From the NCBI GenBank assembly GCA_964548565.1, contig CAZJTF010000137.1:1-16098 (forward strand): 16,098 bases of DNA, written 5' to 3'. The notes under the pieces are model-generated. The model worked only from the letters and a program-made list of their open reading frames with translations. It ran no database searches and was not told the DNA's origin. Below, piece after piece: positions 1 to 5,652 of this stretch; within the stretch, counting starts at the first letter, position 1; every line of letters starts with the position of its first letter. This DNA is from CAYLLT01 sp964548565 (GTDB lineage: Bacteria; Planctomycetota; Phycisphaerae; UBA1845; PWPN01). The translations under genes were made by a program, and so were the position numbers.

Positions 1-918
1 ACGGCCATCAACACCATGGGAGTCGGGATCGGCGCCGGCTTCGCGATCCTGCTGACGGGCTTGAAGACGGCCGCCCTGGCCGCTGTCGTCCTGCTCGCCC
101 TGGGCATGTCGCAGGGGGAGGCGGCGAATCTCGCCAGTGTTCCCGCACCCCGCCCGGTGCTGCTCGCGCTCGCACCGGCGCTTTCGGCGGTCCTCTGGAC
201 GTACGACGGCTGGAGCGACGTCGCTTCCGTCGCCGGCGAGGTCCGTACGCCGCAGCGCCTGCTGCCGCGCATTTTCGTCGTCGGGACGGCCGCGTGCATC
301 GGGCTCTACGTGGCGGTCAACGGCGTGTACATCTGGATGATCGGCCTCGAGCAGATGCGAACCATTGAAACCGTCGCCCCGGTGGTCATGGAGCGCCTGC
401 TGGGCAAATGGAGCGGCATCACCCTGACGTTGATCATCCTCACGTCCACCCTCGGCGCGACGCACTGCTCGATCATCACCGGCGCCCGGGTGACGTTCGC
501 CCAGGCCCGAGACGGGCTGCTCTTCCGGTTTCTCGGGCGGATTCACCCGCGGTATCAGACGCCGGACCTGTCGCTATGGGTGCAGGGGGCGCTTTCCTGC
601 GCGGCCGTCATCGTCCTGAAGGACTTCGACAGCCTGACCAGCGGCTTTGTGTTCATGATGTGGATCTTCTACGGGGCGGCCGCGGTGTCGCTGGTCGTGC
701 TGCGGATCCGTCGCCCGGAGTTGCCGCGCCCGTACCGATGCTGGGGCTACCCGGTCGTGCCCTGGACGTTCATCATCTGCACGGCCGGCATGACCGTTCT
801 GGCGATCTGGGAGTCCCCACAACAGCGTCTCCTCTGGCTGGCGACGCTCCTGGCCGGCATCCCCGCCTACTACCTCTGGCGTGCCTACGACTGCTGGCGC
901 TCGGGCCCGAAGGCATAG
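1..918 (+). CDS. APC-superfamily amino acid permease, C-terminal part (5' end outside window)
   Basis: The reading frame is open from the first base of the window, so the gene starts upstream; about 305 residues are visible. The visible part has several hydrophobic membrane-spanning stretches. It begins with a TAINTMGVG segment and a GLK-TAAL stretch like the region around TM5 in LAT-type APC transporters, followed by a WTYDGW motif (the TM6 unwound region contacting substrate in this superfamily) and a conserved ARVTFAQARDG loop. The RRPELPRPYRCWGYP segment before the last helices is typical of amino acid/polyamine permeases. It should sit in the inner membrane and take up or exchange an amino acid, but the substrate cannot be read from the sequence. 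The stop at 916-918 lies about 20 bases from the end of a zinc-ribbon remnant on the opposite strand. Family assignment is firm; the specific function is unknown. Confidence 0.88.
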   Translation, partial: TAINTMGVGIGAGFAILLTGLKTAALAAVVLLALGMSQGEAANLASVPAPRPVLLALAPALSAVLWTYDGWSDVASVAGEVRTPQRLLPRIFVVGTAACIGLYVAVNGVYIWMIGLEQMRTIETVAPVVMERLLGKWSGITLTLIILTSTLGATHCSIITGARVTFAQARDGLLFRFLGRIHPRYQTPDLSLWVQGALSCAAVIVLKDFDSLTSGFVFMMWIFYGAAAVSLVVLRIRRPELPRPYRCWGYPVVPWTFIICTAGMTVLAIWESPQQRLLWLATLLAGIPAYYLWRAYDCWRSGPKA

Positions 919-937
919 ACCGCCGGTGCGGCGTCTT

Positions 938-1060
938 TCATGGTGCGTCGTCGACTCTGCCGCAGACGGGGCAGGTGTCAGTCGGTATCTCGCGCAAGTC
1001 GTGCCCGCAACCCGGGCAGACGCGAATGGCCTGCTCGCGCAGGTGTTCGCGGAGGCGCCA
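938..1060 (-). pseudogene. Zinc-ribbon gene remnant (C-terminal tail only)
   Basis: On the minus strand a frame ending at a TGA (938-940) encodes WRLREHLREQAIRVCPGCGH followed by DLREIPTDTCPVCGRVDDAP. The paired CPGCG and CPVCG knuckles spaced about 15 residues apart are the C-terminal zinc ribbon found at the end of many planctomycete membrane-associated proteins. Going upstream, the frame runs straight into two REP-like hairpins (1073-1140) and meets a stop just beyond them, with no ATG, GTG or TTG start and no ribosome binding site. I read it as the surviving 3' end of a gene whose front half was lost or displaced when the hairpin/RAYT segment arrived. A very short protein starting at a CTG cannot be excluded. 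Confidence 0.5.
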
Positions 1061-1072
1061 CCGGATCCCGCT

Positions 1073-1140
1073 GGTGCGAGAATCCCTTCTCGCACCGCCC
1101 CCCGAGTCCTTCCGCTGATGCGAGAATCCCTTCTCGCACC
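1073..1140. repeat. Pair of REP-like hairpins downstream of the RAYT gene
   Basis: Two copies of the 20-base element tgcgagaatcccttctcgca occur at 1075-1094 and 1119-1138, 44 bases apart. Each is an 8-bp perfect inverted repeat (TGCGAGAA / TTCTCGCA) around a 4-base TCCC loop. The first copy extends to 10 bp with GG/CC flanks. The same element, on the opposite strand, occurs four times upstream of the transposase (1841-2040). The second copy ends 18 bases after the transposase stop, so the gene is bracketed by inverted copies. Confidence 0.9.
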
Positions 1141-1156
1141 GTCGTTTCGGGGGGAG

Positions 1157-1693
1157 TCACCATGGCGGCGGATCCACCGGCATGCAACACTCCCGCTGTC
1201 CCGCGTACTCGCCGGCTGAACTGTACCACCAGTCCTGTGCGGACCGGACCAGTCCTTTTCTCACCGGATTGGCGTGCAAGTAATCCAGCTTCTGCCGGAA
1301 AACGGTGTCCGACCGGAGAGACTGCGGGTGAAAACCGTCCTGCCAGAGTCCGAGTTCATCCCGCTCGCGGCGTGCCCTCTGAGTTCCCTGCCGCAGCCAC
1401 TCCAGAATCTCCAAGCGCCCATCCTGCCTGAGGCGATCGTGGATTGCACGCGAGGTGAAGCGTTTGAAGTCGCGCATCGTGGCGTGCAGGTCGCCCTGCG
1501 TTCCTGCAATCAGGTGCAGGTGGTTGGGCATGATGACGTAGGCGAAGACCAGCAGGGCTTTGCGGGTCCGGCAGAATCGGAGGCTCTCGATCATGGGCTC
1601 CATGTAGCGGAAATCGATGAACACCGGCAGCCAGTCGAGAACAGTGATCGTGCAGAAGTACGGCACGTGCTGGTCGGCGATGTAGCGTGACAT
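1157..1693 (-). CDS. REP-associated tyrosine transposase (RAYT, Y1_Tnp / IS200-like)
   Basis: A 178-residue protein, intact and of typical length for the Y1 transposase (HUH single-strand nuclease) superfamily. It has the family order: an N-terminal strand with YFCTITV, the metal-binding HUH-type motif MPNHLHLI (His58, His60), a FKRFTSRAI helix, then LWQDGFHPQ and LDYLHANPVRKGLV, with Tyr138 in the latter the probable catalytic tyrosine, and a WYSSAGEY tail. YLHxNPV and WxxS are hallmarks of RAYTs rather than of mobile IS200/IS605 elements. Such proteins nick and join single-stranded hairpins; the likely substrates are the repeats on both sides (1073-1140 and 1791-2046). The ATG at 1691-1693 was chosen because it gives the standard N-terminus and lies 8 bases from a TATACT sequence. 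No accessory TnpB is present. Target specificity is inferred from proximity only. Confidence 0.9.
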   Translation of the reverse strand: MSRYIADQHVPYFCTITVLDWLPVFIDFRYMEPMIESLRFCRTRKALLVFAYVIMPNHLHLIAGTQGDLHATMRDFKRFTSRAIHDRLRQDGRLEILEWLRQGTQRARRERDELGLWQDGFHPQSLRSDTVFRQKLDYLHANPVRKGLVRSAQDWWYSSAGEYAGQRECCMPVDPPPW

Positions 1694-1700
1694 GGGGCAA

Positions 1701-1712
1701 CAGTATATACTG
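1701..1712 (-). promoter_or_regulatory. Possible promoter/operator of the RAYT gene
   Basis: A 12-bp perfect palindrome, CAGTATATACTG, lies 7 bases upstream of the transposase ATG. On the minus strand it contains TATACT (1702-1707), a good -10 hexamer 8 bases from the start codon, which would give a nearly leaderless transcript. No convincing -35 is seen 17 bases further up. The palindrome could be a repressor site. It is an AT-rich island in GC-rich surroundings. Confidence 0.4.
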
Positions 1713-1790
1713 GCTCTGAGTGTGGAGGAAGAGTTGCGGCAGAAGAAGTAGCGAAAGGACTCTCACGCCAAGGGGCCCGACGAGGAGTTT

Positions 1791-2046
1791 TCGCAGCAGC
1801 GGACCCGCTTTTCGCGGGAAGGGATTCCCGCAGTGTGGGGTGCGAGAAGGGATTCTCGCACCAGCGGACTTGCCCCTTCGCGGGAAGGGATTCCCGCAGT
1901 GTGGGGTGCGAGAAGGGATTCTCGCACCAGCGGTCGCACCAGCGGACTTGCCCCTTCGCGGGGAGGGATTCCCGCAGTGTGGGGTGCGAGAGGGGATTCT
2001 CGCACCAGCGCAATGTGGGGTGCGAGAAGGGATTCTCGCACCAGCC
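1791..2046. repeat. Tandem array of two alternating hairpins (A and B), upstream of the RAYT gene
   Basis: About 255 bases built from a 66-bp unit. Hairpin A is GCGGGAA-GGGA-TTCCCGC at 1814-1831, 1880-1897 and 1958-1975. Hairpin B is TGCGAGAA-GGGA-TTCTCGCA at 1841-1860, 1907-1926, 1985-2004 and 2021-2040. Each A is followed by CAGTGTGGGG and then B; each B by CCAGCGGAC and then A. Spacings between B copies are 66, 78 and 36 bases. The 78 is explained by a perfect 12-bp tandem duplication (TCGCACCAGCGG at 1922-1933 and 1934-1945). The 36 is explained by loss of 30 bases including one A hairpin. Hairpin B is the element also found downstream of the transposase, there on the other strand. There is no variable spacer, so it is not CRISPR. 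Apart from the transposase promoter, the rest of 1694-2148 holds no gene I can support. Confidence 0.9.
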
Positions 2047-2080
2047 TGCATTCGGACACCATAACCTGAATCCGGCGGTA

Positions 2081-2131
2081 ATCCCGAAAACTCGAGCAGG
2101 AGTCGAGTCAGCCGCACAAGCGTTCCGGGAT
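2081..2131 (-). terminator. Nested inverted repeat downstream of the antitoxin gene
   Basis: An outer 6-bp pair (ATCCCG 2081-2086 / CGGGAT 2126-2131) encloses an inner pair (ACTCGA 2090-2095 / TCGAGT 2103-2108, 7-base loop). It lies 18 bases beyond the antitoxin stop, a position suitable for ending the toxin-antitoxin transcript. No T-run follows, so an intrinsic terminator is only a possibility. It could also be a boundary structure of the hairpin array. Confidence 0.3.
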
Positions 2132-2148
2132 GGTGCGGGACGGGAGCA

Positions 2149-2376
2149 TCAGTCATCAACGGCGGGCACGTCGCGCACTTTCCTCAGCACGCGCCTGAAC
2201 TCGGCCTTATTGCCGCGCGCGGCGCGCTCCTTCAGGTATTCTTCCGTCATGAGTGCCGACAATTTCTCAGCCAGCGCCAGCGTAATGAGCTGATTGATGG
2301 AGATATTCTCCCTCTCGGCCAGTTCGCGAGCGGACTCGTGCAGGGAATCCGGAAGCCGAAGACTGATAGTGCTCAT
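2149..2376 (-). CDS. Ribbon-helix-helix antitoxin of a PIN toxin-antitoxin pair
   Basis: A 75-residue protein with the short ribbon-helix-helix DNA-binding fold of CopG/HicB-like antitoxins. Residues 2-8 (STISLRL) form the DNA-contacting strand, residues 10-24 and about 27-42 the two helices (PDSLHESARELAERE and ISINQLITLALAEKL), and the charged tail from about 44 should wrap and neutralise the toxin. Its ATG (2374-2376) shares one base with the TAA stop of the upstream toxin gene, a TAATG junction typical of translational coupling. As a dimer it probably represses the pair by binding the palindrome at 2798-2817. The order here is toxin first, antitoxin second, the reverse of the most common arrangement. 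The specific antitoxin family name cannot be settled by eye. Confidence 0.85.
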   Translation of the reverse strand: MSTISLRLPDSLHESARELAERENISINQLITLALAEKLSALMTEEYLKERAARGNKAEFRRVLRKVRDVPAVDD

Positions 2377-2798
2377 TAGCGTTCTCCGATGCGCCTCAGG
2401 AACACTCCCGGCGTCAGCACGTCAATTCCGAAGGATTCCGCTTCCGCAAAATCCGCACCGTTGTGCGTGATGATTGCTCCGCAGCCACCGGCAACGGCCG
2501 CCTCAAGAACCATGTCATCCTTCACATCCCGCAGCAGAGGTCGCCACAGGTAGGACACTCGGGTGTGCTCGCCGACGCTGCACAGGTAGTCAAGGACTGT
2601 ATCGAGGTCCTCGGTGGTCAGTCCCATCTCCGCCGCCAACTCCTTGCCTTTCGCCTCGTACTCGAGAACGAGCGGCACCGTCGAAACCAGCTGAAAGCGA
2701 CCCGAATCCACGCGGCTGAGCAGTTCATGCGAGGCGCCGCGCCGCGACCTCAGACCGGCGACAAGCACGTTGGTGTCCATCACAATCCGGTCAGCCAT
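2376..2798 (-). CDS. PIN-domain ribonuclease toxin (COG1569-like)
   Basis: A 140-residue single PIN domain, predicted to be a Mg2+-dependent RNase acting in the cytoplasm and held inactive by the ribbon-helix-helix partner. Acidic active-site residues are visible in the expected order: Asp8 in VMDTNVLVAGL, Glu46 in LVLEYE, Asp94/Asp95 in VKDDMVLEAA, and Asp116 in IITHNGADF. The layout matches the family annotated as putative toxin, PIN family (VKDD then xxTHNxxDF). The ATG at 2796-2798 is favoured. Met7 is an alternative that would trim six residues but leave the active site intact. A promoter with TATAAT three bases from the ATG suggests a leaderless message. The gene starts 33 bases after the purM stop on the same strand and overlaps the antitoxin by one base. 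RNA target unknown. Confidence 0.88.
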   Translation of the reverse strand: MADRIVMDTNVLVAGLRSRRGASHELLSRVDSGRFQLVSTVPLVLEYEAKGKELAAEMGLTTEDLDTVLDYLCSVGEHTRVSYLWRPLLRDVKDDMVLEAAVAGGCGAIITHNGADFAEAESFGIDVLTPGVFLRRIGER

Positions 2799-2830
2799 GG
2801 TATTATATATGATACCATTCCAGGGGGCAA
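2798..2830 (-). promoter_or_regulatory. Promoter and operator-like palindrome of the toxin-antitoxin operon
   Basis: On the minus strand TTGCCC (2825-2830) and a perfect TATAAT (2802-2807) are separated by exactly 17 bases; the TATAAT ends three bases before the toxin ATG. The 20-base sequence tggtattatatatgatacca (2798-2817) is palindromic at 18 of 20 positions and covers the -10 region and the first base of the gene. This is where an autorepressing antitoxin would be expected to bind. The -35 lies immediately after the purM stop codon, so the pair can be expressed independently of purM. Confidence 0.65.
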
Positions 2831-2831
2831 G

Positions 2832-3902
2832 TCAGAACCGCAACTCCACCCCGTCCTTGCCCTTGCGGACCGTGCCGATCGCGACGGCGTCCAGGCGGTG
2901 GCGGCGGAAGTGGCCGATGACTGAGTCGCGGAAGGCGGCGCGGACCACGAGGATGTAGCCGATCCCCATGTTGAAGGTGTTGAACATTTCCGTCCGCGAC
3001 ACGCCCAGTGACTGGAGGTACTTGAAGATCGCGGGGCAGGGCCAACTCCTCGTGTCGATCGTCATCGCAAGCCCCTCCGGCAGTACGCGCACTGCATTGC
3101 CCGGGATGCCGCTGCCCGTGATGTGGGCCATGCCCCGGACCACGTGCTTGACCCGGTATCGCCGCAGGAGGGAGATCACACTCTTGACGTAGATCCGGGT
3201 CGGCTTGAGCAACTCGTCGCCGATCGGGGCGCCGACGGCCGGCACGAAGGTGTCGTATTTCAGCTTGGCCTCGGCAAACACGAGCCGACGGGCGAGTGAG
3301 TAGCCGTTGGAATGCACGCCGCTCGAGGGAAGCCCAATCACCACGTCGCCTGCCTCGATCTGTGAACCGTCGATGACCCGGCTCTTCTCGACCGCTCCCA
3401 CCGCGAAGCCCGCCAGGTCGAAATCACCTTCCCGATAGAGGTCCGGCATCTCCGCTGTCTCGCCGCCGATCAGCGCGCAATCCGACTCGCGGCACCCGGC
3501 GGCAACGCCTTCGACCACCTCGGCCACCCACTTCGGCTCCAGCCGGTGGACGGCCACGTAGTCGAGAAAGAAGAGCGGCTCGGCTCCGACCGTCAGCATG
3601 TCATTGACGCTCATCGCGACCAGGTCGATGCCGATCGTGTCGAAAACGCCCGACTCGCGGGCGAGCAGAATCTTGCTCCCCACGCCGTCCGTGCAGGCGA
3701 CCAGCACCGGATCCTTGTAGTTCCGCTTGAAGAGATCCTCGCGGTAGTCGAGGCGGAACAGGCCGGCAAACCCGCCGTGGCCCCCCATGACGCGCGGCCC
3801 GTAGGTGCTGCGGACGATCGGCTTGATCAGCTCGACCATGTCGTCGTTCGCGTGGATGTCGACGCCGGAATCCTTGTACGTGATGAGTCGCCGCTTGGAC
3901 AT
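2832..3902 (-). CDS. purM: Phosphoribosylformylglycinamidine cyclo-ligase (AIR synthetase)
   Basis: A 356-residue enzyme of purine biosynthesis that closes formylglycinamidine ribonucleotide to aminoimidazole ribonucleotide using ATP; cytoplasmic, normally a homodimer. Family landmarks in order: ITYKDSGVDI near the N-terminus, TDGVGSK (nucleotide/metal-binding region), DLVAMSVNDML, GGETAEMPDLY, DLAGFAVGAVEK, GLPSSGVHSNGYSL, a HITGSG loop and FNTFNMGIGY near the C-terminus. Length is close to the usual 340-350 residues. The frame continues upstream to an apparent start near 4298, but homology begins only at MSKRRLITYKDSG, so the ATG at 3900-3902 is taken. No strong Shine-Dalgarno precedes it; TTGTGT-N17-TAGAGT 7 bases upstream is a weak promoter candidate. 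Two motif positions are unusual: HITGSG rather than HITGGG, and MPDLY where MPGxY is common. No other pur gene is adjacent. Confidence 0.95.
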   Translation of the reverse strand: MSKRRLITYKDSGVDIHANDDMVELIKPIVRSTYGPRVMGGHGGFAGLFRLDYREDLFKRNYKDPVLVACTDGVGSKILLARESGVFDTIGIDLVAMSVNDMLTVGAEPLFFLDYVAVHRLEPKWVAEVVEGVAAGCRESDCALIGGETAEMPDLYREGDFDLAGFAVGAVEKSRVIDGSQIEAGDVVIGLPSSGVHSNGYSLARRLVFAEAKLKYDTFVPAVGAPIGDELLKPTRIYVKSVISLLRRYRVKHVVRGMAHITGSGIPGNAVRVLPEGLAMTIDTRSWPCPAIFKYLQSLGVSRTEMFNTFNMGIGYILVVRAAFRDSVIGHFRRHRLDAVAIGTVRKGKDGVELRF

Positions 3903-3978
3903 GGCGGACACTCTAGCGGGCAGGGGGGCGCCACACAACGGGCCGGGAATCGCGCTTCGACTGGCGTGTCGGGGGGCG

Positions 3979-4003
3979 TAGACCCCGGCGGTGGACGGGT
4001 CTA
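3979..4003. promoter_or_regulatory. Dyad symmetry between purM and the divergent lipoprotein gene
   Basis: TAGACCC (3979-3985) and GGGTCTA (3997-4003) form a perfect 7-bp inverted repeat with an 11-base centre, in the 193-base region between divergent starts at 3902 and 4096. TAGAAT at 4002-4007 is a fair -10 for the plus-strand gene and overlaps the right arm; no good -35 accompanies it. A regulator-binding site or a hairpin in the 5' leader are both possible. Confidence 0.3.
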
Positions 4004-4095
4004 GAATGAGCCGCTGGTTCGGGTTCCAGGCATGCGAGCGACGGGCCAACAGCTTCCAGCCTGCAGATGACACAGTAGCCCCAGGCAGTTCATTC

Positions 4096-5652
4096 ATGCG
4101 ACAGATGCACGCCCGGTCGGTCTTGTGCGTCCTCCTGGTCGTATCTTTCGGCGGATGCGCAGGCCCGGGGCCGAAGCTATTCCCCGCCGATCCCATCCAG
4201 ACGCGTCCGCAGCCCTCGGGAGGCATGGTACGCGTCTTCGATACAGACGGCGACGCCCGCCCCGATTTCGAGCAGGAAATCGGCGCCGCTGGACGCATCG
4301 AACGCCTCGTCTTCCTTCCGTCTCACGGCAGCGCCGGCGAAGTTGTGGATCTGCGTGCAATCCCGGCGAGCGAAGTGCGCGATCTCGTGCTCCTTCTGGA
4401 CAGCACGCCGTACGCGCTGGTTCGGGCGAGTTGGGACTCCGGTCGATTCCGCTACTGCGACCCGCCCGCCTGCGTGATCAGTCCGTTCCCTGTCATGACG
4501 GACCTGTCCTTCTGCGAGTTCTTCAACTGCTCGCCGTCCCCCGGGGTGGAATCCGAGTACTTCGACGGCAAACGCCTGACCGCCGGCTACGACACGTATG
4601 CCTCGGGCGGAAATGTCGGATGGCAACGGTATCTGCAGTATCACATGAACCCCGTGGCGCACGCGCAGACGTACATGGACCCGTACCCGTGGTTTGACCA
4701 CGAGCTGCGCCGCATCCAGAACATTTTCCTGAAAGAGCAGCGTCCGGTGACGCTCGCGTACTGCGTCGGCACGTCCGCCGTGGGCGCCAAATATGGCCGC
4801 GAGGGTCACGAGCGCACGCTCGTCGAGTTGGACCGGTACTGCAACTGGCTCCTCCACGCCACCCGCGGGCGGGCGCGTCTGACGCTGCTCTCCGATCATG
4901 GGCACAGCTTTTACGAGAGCTGCCGGATCCCGCTCAAGGACAAACTCGCCGCCATGGGCTACCGCACCGGGTCGACCCTTCGCCGCCCGGATGACATCGT
5001 GGTGCCGGAATTCGGGATGGTCTCCTGCGCGGTTGTTCACACCAGGACGCCCGAGCCTGTCGCGCGGGACGTGCTGAAGATCGAGGGCATGGATCTGGCG
5101 GCCTGGGTCGCGTCAGGCGGCAGCATCGTGGTGATGGGACGCGAAGGGCGCGCGGTGATCACACGCGGGCCAGGCGGATTCCGCTACGACGCGGAAGAGG
5201 GTGATCCGCTCCGCATTCTGCCCGCCATCGAGCGGTTGCGCGCGAAAGGTCTCGTCGACTCCGCCGGATTCGTGGATGACCACGTCCTCTTCGAGGCGAC
5301 CGCGGAGGGAGAGTACCCCGATAGCGTCTACCGCATCTGGCGAGCCTTCAATGGTCTTGTGCAGAACACGCCGGACGTGCAGATCTCAGTGGACGAGGGG
5401 TATCACTGCGGGAGCGCGCTGATGACGTCGCTGCTCGATCTCGTGGGCGTCCACGGTAGCCTCAAGCCGGGCAGCACATACGGCTTTGCGATGACCGGCG
5501 CGGGCGCCCTGCCACGATTTGTGCGGATGGACAGCCTTCGCGGCGATTTGATTCGGCTGGGGGTGGAAATCCCGGGTGCCGGGCCGGCCTCAGCTCCGGT
5601 GGAAACCGTTCGTGCGACGTCCCCAGTCACGCGCGGCGGCGTAATCGAATAA
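4096..5652 (+). CDS. Alkaline-phosphatase-superfamily (NPP-like) lipoprotein, probably degenerate at one metal site
   Basis: A 518-residue predicted lipoprotein. The start at 4096 gives a compact signal (MRQMHARSVLCVLLVVSFGG) ending at Cys21, with an AGGCAG ribosome-binding candidate 7 bases upstream; an earlier ATG at 3991 would bury the signal. After a DTDGDARPDF segment comes what reads as a nucleotide pyrophosphatase/phosphodiesterase fold: VLLLDSTPY (Asp102), SPFPVMTDLSF with Thr135 as candidate nucleophile, AYCVGTSAVGAKYG where the usual DxxGHxxG would be, TLLSDHGHSF (Asp267, His268), and VHGSLKPGSTYGF (His453) near the C-terminus. The first three-ligand metal site seems to have lost its Asp and His (Ser227, Ala231) while the second is retained, so catalysis may be altered or absent. 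The 3' end overlaps the convergent gene by 63 bases. Substrate unknown; superfamily assignment is by motif only. Confidence 0.7.
   Translation: MRQMHARSVLCVLLVVSFGGCAGPGPKLFPADPIQTRPQPSGGMVRVFDTDGDARPDFEQEIGAAGRIERLVFLPSHGSAGEVVDLRAIPASEVRDLVLLLDSTPYALVRASWDSGRFRYCDPPACVISPFPVMTDLSFCEFFNCSPSPGVESEYFDGKRLTAGYDTYASGGNVGWQRYLQYHMNPVAHAQTYMDPYPWFDHELRRIQNIFLKEQRPVTLAYCVGTSAVGAKYGREGHERTLVELDRYCNWLLHATRGRARLTLLSDHGHSFYESCRIPLKDKLAAMGYRTGSTLRRPDDIVVPEFGMVSCAVVHTRTPEPVARDVLKIEGMDLAAWVASGGSIVVMGREGRAVITRGPGGFRYDAEEGDPLRILPAIERLRAKGLVDSAGFVDDHVLFEATAEGEYPDSVYRIWRAFNGLVQNTPDVQISVDEGYHCGSALMTSLLDLVGVHGSLKPGSTYGFAMTGAGALPRFVRMDSLRGDLIRLGVEIPGAGPASAPVETVRATSPVTRGGVIE

Noticed and set aside
1791..2046. Possible CRISPR array
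   Set aside because: The units are near-identical throughout with a 66-base period; there are no unique spacers and no cas genes. The elements are hairpin repeats.
2047..2148. Possible front half of the interrupted zinc-ribbon gene
   Set aside because: A short minus-strand frame runs from within the antitoxin end into the array, but it has no recognisable domain, and nothing but position links it to the tail at 938-1060.
1356..2159. A 267-codon open frame on the minus strand through the array, with further frames on both strands
   Set aside because: The hairpin spacings (66, 78 and 36 bases) are all multiples of three, so several frames stay open by repetition of the same peptide. The rest of this frame is out of frame with the real RAYT gene.
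2149..2830. PIN/antitoxin pair plus RAYT as a combined anti-phage or mobile defence island
   Set aside because: The two modules are adjacent but separately promoted, and no nuclease, methylase, helicase or reverse transcriptase gene accompanies them. Adjacency alone is not enough.
3903..4298. Upstream extension of purM to an apparent start at 4298
   Set aside because: PurM homology starts at MSKRRLITYKDSG; the extra 132 residues are antisense to the lipoprotein's signal region and look non-coding.
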